Assembly (NCBI GenBank): GCA_934717855.1
Contig: CAKUZI010000011.1
Coordinates: 1 to 63,898 of the forward strand
Source of the DNA: an uncultured Candidatus Melainabacteria bacterium
GTDB lineage: Bacteria; Cyanobacteriota; Vampirovibrionia; Gastranaerophilales; Gastranaerophilaceae
Direction of reading: 5' to 3'
DNA length: 63,898 nucleotides
In this document: positions 1 to 8,113 of the stretch, piece by piece
Layout of the letters: the number at the start of each line of letters is the position of its first letter
Position numbering within the stretch: the stretch's first letter is position 1
Translations under genes and position numbers: made by a program
The notes under the pieces: model-generated
What the model was told of the DNA's origin: nothing
The model's database searches: none
What the model saw: the letters and a program-made list of their open reading frames with translations, nothing else

Positions 1-107
1 CGGAATGCACCTGCTTGTTTCAACAAACAGTCAACAAGAGTTGTTTTGCCGTGGTCAACGTGAGCGATGATAGCGATATTTCTGATATTTTCATTATGTG
101 TTGTCAT
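1..107 (-). CDS. typA: TypA/BipA translational GTPase, N-terminal fragment
   Basis: Only the first 35 codons lie in the window; the gene continues past the left edge. The visible residues include NIRNIAIIAHVDHGKTTL, which is the P-loop (G1) of a translational GTPase. The spacing NIAIIAHVDHGKTTLVD is typical of TypA/BipA, a ribosome-associated GTPase of the EF-G/LepA superfamily involved in 50S maturation and stress adaptation. The ATG at 105-107 (minus strand) follows an AGGG Shine-Dalgarno. LepA is the main alternative, but its N terminus usually reads IRNFSIIAHIDHGKSTL, so TypA fits better. Confidence 0.8.
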   Translation of the reverse strand, partial: MTTHNENIRNIAIIAHVDHGKTTLVDCLLKQAGAF

Positions 108-135
108 ATTTCCCTACTATCTATATTTGAGTAAC

Positions 136-187
136 ATTAGTGTAAAATTTACACTAATATTTTATATTGCTGATAACTATTTTTCAA
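136..187 (-). promoter_or_regulatory. typA promoter with overlapping palindrome
   Basis: On the minus strand a TTGAAA (-35, 182-187), a 17-nt spacer and TAAAAT (-10, 159-164) form a near-consensus sigma-70 promoter for typA. Immediately downstream is a perfect inverted repeat: arms ATTAGTGTAAA (136-146) and TTTACACTAAT (148-158) around one base. It covers the predicted start site, as an operator would. It could also fold as a hairpin in the 5' leader. Confidence 0.6.
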
Positions 188-281
188 GTTAAGATTTTGT
201 AAATTTTAGATGCAAAGATCTCAAGAAGTATAGATGCAAAGTCGGTTACAAAAATAGTTTATGGCTATCGGAATTTAGCAA

Positions 282-1673
282 TTAAACTTTTTCTCTATAT
301 GCAACAAAAGCGAATGTCAAACAGGTCAAGCCGAACAGTATTCCGAAGCACATTGTAGTTCTATATGAAGCCAAAAATGCGTTTTCGTAAACTTGACCAT
401 GTTCAATAAACAAATGTCTGAAAGTTTCAAATAGAGTAATTGTAACAGCAACCCCTAATATGTTGCCTAGGTTGCGAGCAAGAGCTAAAATCCCTGAAGC
501 AAGCCCTAGTTCCTCTTTCTTTACACTTGTCATAATTGCATTGTTAGAAGGAGATTGGAACAAACCATTGCCTATTCCCATAATTCCAGATGCTAAAATA
601 ATTTGCCACATTGTTGCATTTTTGTCGTAAATTGTGAACATAAATAATGCAATGCAGTATGTTGCTGGGCCTAACCGAGTTAATATTTTACTTCCGTATT
701 TTCCAGACAATCTACCTGCGATAGGTGCGGTTATTGCTAATGTTAATGAGTAAGGTAATATTAACAAACCTGTTACAAGAGCGTTATATTTCAATATTTC
801 TTGCAAAAAGAACGGGAGAAGGATGCTGTTTGTGTACATTGCCATGTAAGAAGTCATGACAGCTAAATTCCCGAATGTGAACGGTTTAATTTTGAACATT
901 GTAAAATTAATTAGCGGGTAATTAATTCTGTGGTCGCGAATATAAAACAGTGAGCCAAAAACAAGTGTAATTATACCTAAAAGAATTATTCTAAATGAAT
1001 TCCAGCCCCAAGTATGCCCCTCAGAAATTGCAAGCAACAGCGCAAATAAACTTACGGTAAAATAGAAAAATCCGCGATAATCGAATTTAAAATTTTGGAT
1101 GTTAGTTTTAACTGTTCTCGGTAACATTCTATACGCATAAAAGACCCCAAAAATAGCAACAATTACACAAGGTAAAAATATTGCATGCCAGCCAAAATAA
1201 TTAATTAAAACTCCACCCAGTGCAGGTCCGCTCATTCCTCCAATTGCGACAATACAACCGTTTAATCCGAGAGCTTTACCTCGACGTTCTTTTTTGAAAA
1301 TAGATGCGATAATCGCTTGAGCATTAGAAAGCATTATAGAAGCTCCAAGAGCTTCAAGGCATCTGTATGCCAGTAATAGCTCAAAAGTTGGAGCTGTTGT
1401 GTTTAAAAAAGCACCAATTCCAAAAAGTAAAAAACCAAATGCATAAAGCTTATTTTTAGGGAAAATATCACCTAACTTTCCGAAAAATGGTAAAAATACC
1501 GTTAAAATAAGCATGTAAGCAATCATTACCCATTGAATTTGCCCCATTGTTACGTGCAAATCACGAGCCATCGGATAAAGAGCTAGATTTACGGTTGTAG
1601 AATCAAGCATGGCAATAAAATTGCCAATAGCTGTGATTACAAACATTGTCCATTTTAGTTTTTTGTGGCTCAT
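282..1673 (-). CDS. MFS drug/H+ antiporter, DHA2 (14-TM) family
   Basis: A 463-aa polytopic protein with 14 predicted membrane segments, the number expected of the DHA2 (EmrB/QacA-type) drug:H+ antiporters. Family motifs are visible. The first helix carries AMLDSTTVNLALYPMARDL (motif D1 of 14-TM exporters), loop 2-3 carries GKLGDIFPKNKLYAFG (motif A), and helix 5 has a GGMSGPALGGVL antiporter motif C. It probably exports drugs or metabolites across the inner membrane. I chose the ATG at 1673, one base after the glmU stop; an upstream in-frame TTG exists but would lie inside glmU. It is probably cotranscribed with glmU. The substrate cannot be told from sequence. Confidence 0.85.
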   Translation of the reverse strand: MSHKKLKWTMFVITAIGNFIAMLDSTTVNLALYPMARDLHVTMGQIQWVMIAYMLILTVFLPFFGKLGDIFPKNKLYAFGFLLFGIGAFLNTTAPTFELLLAYRCLEALGASIMLSNAQAIIASIFKKERRGKALGLNGCIVAIGGMSGPALGGVLINYFGWHAIFLPCVIVAIFGVFYAYRMLPRTVKTNIQNFKFDYRGFFYFTVSLFALLLAISEGHTWGWNSFRIILLGIITLVFGSLFYIRDHRINYPLINFTMFKIKPFTFGNLAVMTSYMAMYTNSILLPFFLQEILKYNALVTGLLILPYSLTLAITAPIAGRLSGKYGSKILTRLGPATYCIALFMFTIYDKNATMWQIILASGIMGIGNGLFQSPSNNAIMTSVKKEELGLASGILALARNLGNILGVAVTITLFETFRHLFIEHGQVYENAFLASYRTTMCFGILFGLTCLTFAFVAYREKV

Positions 1674-1674
1674 A

Positions 1675-2952
1675 CTATTTCTTTTTAACCCATCCTTCAA
1701 TGATTCTCAAAGGTGCTCTCGTTATTGCTAATGCCCATTCGCCGATGTTTTTTGTAATTACGCTTCCGGCGCCAACATTTGTACCCTCGCCGATTTCTAC
1801 GGGAGCAACTAAAACTGTATTGGAACCTATTTTTACATTGTCTTTAAGAACAGTTTTACTTTTCTTTTTGCTGATCGGATCATAGTTTGCCGTAATAGTG
1901 CCAGCGCCAATATTGATGTGTGAACCAAGTTCTGCATCGCCGATATAACTCAAATGTCCTGCGTTTGTGTTGTGACCGATTTTGGCTTTTTTTACTTCTA
2001 CAAAATTTCCGATTTTACAATTGTCTTCAATTTCAACATCTCCTCTAAGATGTGCGCAAGGACCGATTTTGCAATTTTGGCCGATTTTATTTTTCCCTTC
2101 AATATATGTTGATGGGTAAATAATTGTGTCTGCACCGATTTCTGTATCTTCTGAAATCCAAGTTGAAGCCGGATCAACAATTGTAACGCCATCAACCATT
2201 AATTCGTGTAATTTTCTTTGGTTTATTATTTTTGTTGCTTCAGCTAGGTTAAGTCGAGAATTTATGCCATAAATTTCGTCACTGTTTTCTAGAATATATG
2301 CATTAACATTTAACGAGTTTTTCTTTCCCCAAGCAATAATATCTGTTAAATAGTATTCACCTTGTGCATTGTTGCTTGTTAACTGAGAAAATGCTCCTTT
2401 GATTTTGCCCCAATTTAAACAATAAATACCTGCGTTAACTTCTTTTACGGCTTTTTGTTCAGGTGTAGCATCTTTTTCTTCGACGATACATTTTAAGGAG
2501 TTGTCGGTTTCTCGGATTATTCTTCCGTAATTTGCAGGGTTTTCAAATATTGTGCTCATTACTGTTAAATCAGAGTTCTGCGCATTATGATATTCAACGA
2601 ATTCTCTAAGTGTTTTTTCTGTAATAAGCGGAGTATCTCCGCAAAGAATAATAACTTGTCCGTCAAAATTTTCTAAAGCAGGACAAACCATTGAAACAGC
2701 ATGCCCTGTTCCTAATTGAGGAGTTTGTAAGACTGTTTTTGCATTTTGATAGCTTTTGTTGACATAATCAGTAACTTCTTCTGCATGGTGTCCTACAATC
2801 ACAAATGCTTCGTTAGATAAGTTTTTTACATTATCTAAAACATATCCTAACAATGGTTTCCCAAAAATTTGATGCAAAACTTTTGGTGTATTGGATTTCA
2901 TTCTTGTTCCTTTGCCGGCTGCAAGAATTACTGCTTTAATATCTTTATTCAT
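1675..2952 (-). CDS. glmU: Bifunctional GlmU: GlcNAc-1-P uridylyltransferase / GlcN-1-P acetyltransferase
   Basis: Makes UDP-GlcNAc, the precursor of peptidoglycan and lipid A. The N-terminal nucleotidyltransferase domain opens with AVILAAGKGTRMKSNTPKVL (nucleotide-binding loop, with catalytic Arg and Lys). LCGDTPLI carries the metal-binding Asp. From about residue 230 the C-terminal half is a left-handed beta-helix of hexapeptide repeats (for example IGPCAHLRGDVEIEDNCKIG, NIGAGTITANYD), which forms the acetyltransferase. Length is 425 aa, slightly shorter than the usual ~450. The start at 2952 (MNKDIKAVIL) is preceded by GGAGAG; the longer open frame has no homology before it. It is followed directly by the efflux pump gene. 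Confidence 0.95.
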   Translation of the reverse strand: MNKDIKAVILAAGKGTRMKSNTPKVLHQIFGKPLLGYVLDNVKNLSNEAFVIVGHHAEEVTDYVNKSYQNAKTVLQTPQLGTGHAVSMVCPALENFDGQVIILCGDTPLITEKTLREFVEYHNAQNSDLTVMSTIFENPANYGRIIRETDNSLKCIVEEKDATPEQKAVKEVNAGIYCLNWGKIKGAFSQLTSNNAQGEYYLTDIIAWGKKNSLNVNAYILENSDEIYGINSRLNLAEATKIINQRKLHELMVDGVTIVDPASTWISEDTEIGADTIIYPSTYIEGKNKIGQNCKIGPCAHLRGDVEIEDNCKIGNFVEVKKAKIGHNTNAGHLSYIGDAELGSHINIGAGTITANYDPISKKKSKTVLKDNVKIGSNTVLVAPVEIGEGTNVGAGSVITKNIGEWALAITRAPLRIIEGWVKKK

Positions 2953-3071
2953 TTTTCTCTCCTTAGTTCTTAATTTAATTTTACTATAACACAAAACCAA
3001 ATATAATATATCTTTTGTCAATTTTTTTGTGCTAAAATAAACTTATAAGAAGATATGTGAGGAATTTAATT

Positions 3072-4805
3072 ATGAAAATGTCAAAAATGTTTGTACAAAC
3101 CCTTAGAGAATTTCCGTCTGATGCGGAAGTTATTTCTCATAAAATGTTAGGTCGTGCAGGGTTTATAAAAAAACTTACCCCAGGTGTTTATTCTTATACT
3201 CCTTTGATGTGGAGAGTTTTGAAGAAAATAGAAAATATTATCAGAGAAGAATTAGATAAAGCAGGTGCTCAGGAACTTTCAATGCCATTTGTTCAACCTA
3301 AAGAATTGTGGATTGAATCAGGTAGATGGGAAGTTTACGGAAAAGAACTTTTGAGAATGAAAGACCGTCACGATAGAGAAATGTGTCTTGGACCAACTCA
3401 TGAAGAAATTATTACTTCTGTCGCTCGTGATGTGTTGAAATCATACAAACAATTGCCTGTAAATTTATATCAAATTCAATTGAAATTCAGAGATGAAATC
3501 AGACCTCGTTATGGTTTATTAAGAGGTCGTGAATTTATCATGAAAGATGGTTATAGTTTTGATATAGACGAAGAAGGGTTGGATAAAGAATATAAAAACA
3601 TGGCGCAAGCTTACAAAAAAATCTTTGACAGATGCGGGCTTGCAACAAAAATGGTTCAATCCGATTCAGGTGCAATTGGTGGCAGTGTTTCTCACGAGTT
3701 TATGGTAATTACAGATACTGATGCCGGTGAAAACGATGTGTTCTATTGCAATGATTGTGATTATTCCGCTAATTCAAACCATGCAATTTCAAAATTGCCG
3801 GAAGCTGTTGTTGATGGTAAAGATTATTTTGCAGAAACAAAAATTGTAGATACACCAAGCACTCATTCTATTGAAGAATTAAGCAAATTTTTAAATATTC
3901 CGGATACATTGATTTTAAAAACTCTTGTTTATATTGTTGATAAAAAGCCTGTTTTAGCTTTAATTAGAGCTGATAAAGCGGTTGAAGAAACAAAATTAAT
4001 GAATGCTGTTGGTGGTATCGATATCAGAATTGCTTCTCCTGTTGAAATAGAAGAAGTTATGCAACAGCACGGTTTTAATGCTGTTCCGGGATTTATTGGT
4101 CCTAAAGGAATGAATGATTTAACAATTGTTGCAGATGAAACAGTTCGTGAGATGAAAAATTTTGTTGTTGGAATAAACGAAACAGATAAACACCAAGTTG
4201 GTGCAAATTTAACTGATTTAGGTATTGAAGAAATTAAATATGCTGATATCAGACTTGTTCAACGTGGAGAACTTTGTCCGCAATGTGGGAAACCGCTTCA
4301 AATAACAAAAGGTATTGAAGTTGGTAATATCTTTAAATTAGGTACAAAATATTCAAAACCTATGAATGCTGTTTATACAGATGTAAACGGAAAAACTCAT
4401 CCTTATGTAATGGGTTGTTATGGTATTGGTGTTACAAGAACAGCGGCTGCGGCAGTAGAGGCTCATTATGATGAACACGGTATTAAATGGCCGATTGCAA
4501 TTGCTCCATATCACGTTGTGATTGTTCCTGTAAATATCAAAGATGAACTTCAAATGAAAGTTGCAAATGAAATGTATGAAAAATTACAAAATGCCGGTGT
4601 TGAAGTTGTTCTTGATGACAGGGATGAAAGAGCTGGAGTAAAATTTAAGGATGCTGATTTGATTGGCTTCCCATATAGAGTTACTGTCGGAAAAACAATC
4701 AATGACGGTTTGGTTGAATATAAGGTTCGTGAAACAGAAAATGTTGAAAAAGTAACTCCGGAAGTTGCAGTTGAACATTTAATTGAAATTGTTAAAAATA
4801 TATAA
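3072..4805 (+). CDS. proS: Prolyl-tRNA synthetase (bacterial type with editing domain)
   Basis: A class II synthetase of 577 aa that charges tRNA-Pro. Motif 1 lies in the first 100 residues, motif 2 around FRDEIRPRYGLLRGREFIMKD, and motif 3 near YGIGVTRTAAAAVEAH. The region of roughly residues 220-400 between motifs 2 and 3 is the inserted YbaK-like editing domain that removes Ala-tRNA-Pro, which marks the bacterial long form. The C-terminal anticodon-binding domain begins near PIAIAPYHVVIVPV. The ATG at 3072 has GAGG eight bases upstream; the upstream GTG at 3057 overlaps that site and is rejected. The gene is monocistronic and closed by a terminator. Confidence 0.96.
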   Translation: MKMSKMFVQTLREFPSDAEVISHKMLGRAGFIKKLTPGVYSYTPLMWRVLKKIENIIREELDKAGAQELSMPFVQPKELWIESGRWEVYGKELLRMKDRHDREMCLGPTHEEIITSVARDVLKSYKQLPVNLYQIQLKFRDEIRPRYGLLRGREFIMKDGYSFDIDEEGLDKEYKNMAQAYKKIFDRCGLATKMVQSDSGAIGGSVSHEFMVITDTDAGENDVFYCNDCDYSANSNHAISKLPEAVVDGKDYFAETKIVDTPSTHSIEELSKFLNIPDTLILKTLVYIVDKKPVLALIRADKAVEETKLMNAVGGIDIRIASPVEIEEVMQQHGFNAVPGFIGPKGMNDLTIVADETVREMKNFVVGINETDKHQVGANLTDLGIEEIKYADIRLVQRGELCPQCGKPLQITKGIEVGNIFKLGTKYSKPMNAVYTDVNGKTHPYVMGCYGIGVTRTAAAAVEAHYDEHGIKWPIAIAPYHVVIVPVNIKDELQMKVANEMYEKLQNAGVEVVLDDRDERAGVKFKDADLIGFPYRVTVGKTINDGLVEYKVRETENVEKVTPEVAVEHLIEIVKNI

Positions 4806-4824
4806 TAATAATTTTAAAATAATG

Positions 4825-4860
4825 AAAAGAGTTTGAATTTCTTGTTCAAGCTCTTTTTTT
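4825..4860. terminator. Bidirectional rho-independent terminator between proS and the GtrA gene
   Basis: Stem AAAAGAGTTTGAA / TTCAAGCTCTTTT with one G-T pair, followed by a run of T on the plus strand and A-rich on the other side. It lies between convergent genes and can serve both. Confidence 0.8.
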
Positions 4861-5282
4861 TATGCTGATTTTTTGTGTCTGAATGCAAAATATTTGAATA
4901 ATACATAAGTTACAATTGAAGCTAAGAATATTGAGACTAATTGGCTTAAATAAACATTTTTTGAAATATATCTTACAATAAATTCAAGAATAATGGCGTT
5001 GCAAGCATAGCTAACAGCCCATGTTGTGCAACATTTTAAATATTCTTTTACCCAATGTCCTTTGGTGCAAAAAACAAAAATCTTTTGATTAACAAATGAA
5101 AAAACGGATGAAATAATCCACTGTAAAGCAACACAAATTTGGTAATGTTCACTTCCGATTAAATAAATTGCTATTGCAAAAATTACATATGAAAATGCTG
5201 CGTTAAAACCTCCAACTAACAAAAACCTGATTTTGTCAGAGATTGAACACCATTTGCTGTAAAGTTTTAAAAGTTTATCCAT
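4860..5282 (-). CDS. GtrA-like four-helix membrane protein
   Basis: A 140-aa protein with four predicted membrane helices. It begins with the family-typical region KIRFLLVGGFNAAFSYVIFA and ends VTYVLFKYFAFRHKK, the usual basic C terminus of GtrA/DPMS-like proteins. These are thought to flip or bind polyprenyl-phosphate sugars for cell-surface glycosylation. Its ATG overlaps the gatD stop by one base (TAATG), so translation is probably coupled. The pairing with a peptidoglycan-modifying enzyme suggests an envelope role. The sugar is unknown. Confidence 0.8.
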   Translation of the reverse strand: MDKLLKLYSKWCSISDKIRFLLVGGFNAAFSYVIFAIAIYLIGSEHYQICVALQWIISSVFSFVNQKIFVFCTKGHWVKEYLKCCTTWAVSYACNAIILEFIVRYISKNVYLSQLVSIFLASIVTYVLFKYFAFRHKKSA

Positions 5283-6016
5283 TAGTAAGATTTCCCCACT
5301 AGTGAATTATGGGTTGAATTTTCTATAGTGTCATCAAGTTCAGATAGCTTAATTTTTTCGCCATAATGTTTTTCTAATGCTAATTCTATTAAATAATCTG
5401 CAAAATGCGGGTTTTTAGGCAACAAAGAACCATGTAAATATGTTCCAAAAACATTTTTATATCTGGCTCCTGCGGTTTTATCCTGTCCATTATTTCCGTT
5501 TCCGATTGTAACTTTCCCTATAGGTTTTGTTTCGCCCTGAAGATATGTTAATCCGCTGTGATTTTCGAAGCCAACGAGTGTTGATGGTGATAGAAAATCT
5601 GTTTCTACTGTGACATTTCCTATAAATCTTTTTTTGCCTGCAACTGTGTAAGCATCAAGTAAGCTAATACCTTTTAATTTTTCACCGTCAAATGGTTGGT
5701 AATAATGCCCAAATAATTGGTATCCTCCGCAAATCCCTAAAAATACAGAGCCGTTGTCGCGTTCTTTAGTTAAAAATTCTTTGTTTTTAAAGAGCTCATC
5801 TGCAACATCAAGTTGTTGTTTGTCTTGTCCTCCACCGATAAAATATAAGTCATGTTCTTTTATAGTATCCCCAATTCCAATGTCTTCTATTTCGACAGAA
5901 ATTCCACGCCATTCACATCTTTTTTTTAGAGTAATAATATTTCCCATGTCTCCATAAAGGTTTAACAACTTTGGATAAAGATGTGCAATAGATATTTTTA
6001 AGCTCTTTTCTTCCAT
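5282..6016 (-). CDS. gatD: GatD-type glutamine amidotransferase (lipid II amidation subunit)
   Basis: A 244-aa type 1 glutamine amidotransferase of the CobB/CobQ-like GatD family. GatD supplies ammonia to MurT, which amidates the D-Glu of lipid II. The nucleophile elbow is GICGGYQLFGHYY (catalytic Cys), and the catalytic His is in GTYLHGSLLPKNP near the C terminus. The N terminus IAHLYPKLLNLYGDMGNI is diagnostic for the family. I chose the ATG at 6016; a TATAAT box lies only nine bases upstream, so the mRNA is nearly leaderless. MurT, normally adjacent, is not in the window. A cobyric-acid-type amidotransferase is less likely because the synthetase domain is absent. Confidence 0.87.
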   Translation of the reverse strand: MEEKSLKISIAHLYPKLLNLYGDMGNIITLKKRCEWRGISVEIEDIGIGDTIKEHDLYFIGGGQDKQQLDVADELFKNKEFLTKERDNGSVFLGICGGYQLFGHYYQPFDGEKLKGISLLDAYTVAGKKRFIGNVTVETDFLSPSTLVGFENHSGLTYLQGETKPIGKVTIGNGNNGQDKTAGARYKNVFGTYLHGSLLPKNPHFADYLIELALEKHYGEKIKLSELDDTIENSTHNSLVGKSY

Positions 6017-6044
6017 AACATGCCAATTATAGCACATAAAAATA

Positions 6045-6073
6045 TTTACATCTATTTATATTGGCTGTAAAAT
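6045..6073 (+). promoter_or_regulatory. tatD promoter, leaderless type
   Basis: TTTACA (6045-6050), a 17-nt spacer and TAAAAT (6068-6073). The -10 ends six bases before the tatD ATG, so the start site should coincide with the start codon. No Shine-Dalgarno is present. Confidence 0.6.
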
Positions 6074-6079
6074 TTTATT

Positions 6080-6835
6080 ATGATTGATACACATACGCAC
6101 ATAAATTGTATAGAAGAAATTTCGGTTGAGGATATCATAAAAAATGCGCTAGATAATGGCGTTGAAAAGCTTATTGTTCCGGCTGCATATCCGACAGATA
6201 TTGAGGTTGTTAAGGAACTTGCACAAAAGTATGAAAATGTGTATGGATTGTTAGGGGTTCATCCATCAGAAGTAAAGGGTTGGAATGACGATTTGATTGA
6301 TAAGATTAAAGAGTATTCAAAATCTTCCAAAATTGTTGGTATTGGTGAGATTGGGCTTGATTATTATTGGGATAAAAGTTTTAATGATTTGCAAAAAGAA
6401 GTTTTTATAAAACAGATTAAACTTGCAAATGAACTTAATTTTCCTATTTCTGTTCATGATAGAGAGGCTCATAAAGATACTTTTGATATTTTAACAGAAT
6501 ATAATAAAAATTCCGCTGTTGTTATGCATTGTTTTTCAGGAAGTGTTGAATTTATGAAAGAATGCGTAAAGCAGGGTTGGTATATTGCAATTGGCGGTGT
6601 TGTTACTTTCAAAAAAGCAATAAAGATGAAAGAAGTTGCCAAAGAAGTTCCACTCGATAAATTATTGCTGGAAACAGATGCACCGTATCTTACGCCGGTT
6701 CCTTATAGGGGCAAAACCAATCAACCTGCTTATGTAAAATATGTTGCAGAAGAAATTGCTTCTATTCGCGGAATTTCTTTTGAAGAAGTTGATGAAATAA
6801 CAACGCAAAATGCTAAAAAAGTTTTTTCTTTGTAG
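6080..6835 (+). CDS. tatD: TatD-family metal-dependent hydrolase / 3'-5' nuclease
   Basis: A 251-aa amidohydrolase-fold protein of normal length. Metal-binding and catalytic motifs appear in order: MIDTHTHIN (HxH), GEIGLDYYWD (Glu), PISVHDREAH (His), VMHCFSG (His) and LETDAPYL (Asp). TatD/YcfH enzymes remove nucleotides from single-stranded DNA and RNA and act on D-aminoacyl or oxidised substrates in some species. There is no ribosome binding site, and the promoter geometry implies a leaderless mRNA. It is followed after 12 bases by the PurD-like gene, which has its own -10 box. Confidence 0.93.
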   Translation: MIDTHTHINCIEEISVEDIIKNALDNGVEKLIVPAAYPTDIEVVKELAQKYENVYGLLGVHPSEVKGWNDDLIDKIKEYSKSSKIVGIGEIGLDYYWDKSFNDLQKEVFIKQIKLANELNFPISVHDREAHKDTFDILTEYNKNSAVVMHCFSGSVEFMKECVKQGWYIAIGGVVTFKKAIKMKEVAKEVPLDKLLLETDAPYLTPVPYRGKTNQPAYVKYVAEEIASIRGISFEEVDEITTQNAKKVFSL

Positions 6836-6847
6836 TACAATGTTTCT

Positions 6848-8092
6848 ATGGATAAGAATAAAAAAGTTTTAATAGTTGGAAATTCTGCTAAAGATTATGC
6901 TTTAGTTAAAAAGTTTAAGAACTATGACTGTGAAGTCGTTGTTCTTCCTGGGAACACTGCTATTTCAGAATTGGTTGAGTGTGTTGATATTAGAGAAGAA
7001 AATACTCAAGAAATTTTGGAATATGTGCTAGAAAATGCAATTGATCTAACAATTGTTACATCTGAAAAGGCAATTAAGAGTAATATTGCAGAATTGTTTC
7101 AAGCTAATAGTCAGTTGATTTTTTGTCCGACTGCTCAAAGTGCTCAGTTTGCGTTGAGCCGTTCTGCAGGAAAAAGATTTTTGTATAAACAAAGGATTGC
7201 TACTCCAAGATTTGGAATTTTTGACAAGTTGCCTTTGGCTATTGATTATTTAAAAACAGCGCCAATGCCACAAGTTATAAGAGCTGATGAAAACTCAAAT
7301 TTAGCTGATAGGCTGGTCTGCTCTACATTTGCTACTTCTAAAACATTTGTTGAAGATTTGTTTAATAAAGGTGAAGATAAAATTGTTTTGGAAGACTATG
7401 TTTATGGGCATGAATTTACATTTTATGTTGTTACAGACGGTTATAGCGCCTTGCATCTTGCAACTGTTGCCAATTACAAGTTTGCAGAAGATGGTGATGG
7501 TGGAATACTTACCTCTGGAGTTGGGGCATTTACCCCTGATTATAAAGTATCAAGTATTGTTGAAAATTCAGTGATGCAAAATGTTGTAACTCGAGTGTTG
7601 GAGTCATTACAGAGAAAAGAGACTCCGTATCTTGGAATTTTGGGTGTAGATTGTGTCCTAAATAATGACGGAAGTTTTGTTACATTAGATTTTAAACCTT
7701 TTTTGTCAGACCACGATGCTGATGCGGTTTTAAATCTTGTTGATGAAAATTTATTAACTTTGTTTGAAGCATGCGCAGTCGGATCTTTTGCTGATGATTA
7801 TGAAAAAATTGATGTTTCCGAAAATTCGTCTGTTTCTTGTGTGATTTCGTCTCGTAAAAAAGGTGAAATAATCAAGGGGATTGAGCTTGTAGAATCTGAT
7901 ATTACACATTTTGCTACAACAAAAAACAAATATTTGGAATATGAAACTATAGAGGGAAAAACTTTAGTTTTAACTAAAACTGCTAAAACACTATCAAGAG
8001 CTAGAAAACACTTATATGAAGATGTTGAATTAATTTCTTTTAGCGGAAAGAAGTGCCGAAAAGATATTTGCGAGGCGGTTGAAAATTTTTAG
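6848..8092 (+). CDS. Divergent PurD-like (GAR synthetase family) ATP-grasp protein
   Basis: 414 aa following the layout of phosphoribosylamine-glycine ligase: an N-terminal KVLIVGNSAKDYALVKKF (like VLVIGSGGREHALA of PurD), PGNTAIS, then an ATP-grasp core with VLEDYVYGHEFTFYVVTDG and SGVGAFTPD, and a C-terminal lobe. Key positions differ from PurD. The KADGLAAGKGV nucleotide loop is replaced by RADENSNLADRLV, and the metal-binding NARFGDPE segment by DFKPFLSDHDADAV. It may be a fast-evolving GAR synthetase or a paralogue with another substrate. A TACAAT box ends six bases before the ATG, so it may be transcribed separately and without a leader. The purine pathway genes are not nearby. Confidence 0.65.
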   Translation: MDKNKKVLIVGNSAKDYALVKKFKNYDCEVVVLPGNTAISELVECVDIREENTQEILEYVLENAIDLTIVTSEKAIKSNIAELFQANSQLIFCPTAQSAQFALSRSAGKRFLYKQRIATPRFGIFDKLPLAIDYLKTAPMPQVIRADENSNLADRLVCSTFATSKTFVEDLFNKGEDKIVLEDYVYGHEFTFYVVTDGYSALHLATVANYKFAEDGDGGILTSGVGAFTPDYKVSSIVENSVMQNVVTRVLESLQRKETPYLGILGVDCVLNNDGSFVTLDFKPFLSDHDADAVLNLVDENLLTLFEACAVGSFADDYEKIDVSENSSVSCVISSRKKGEIIKGIELVESDITHFATTKNKYLEYETIEGKTLVLTKTAKTLSRARKHLYEDVELISFSGKKCRKDICEAVENF

Positions 8093-8113
8093 AACTTCAT
8101 TATATATAAAAAT

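Noticed and set aside
191..240. Twice-repeated TAGATGCAAAG near the left edge as an attachment or repeat element
   Set aside because: Only two short copies, with no associated gene and no further copies seen in the window.
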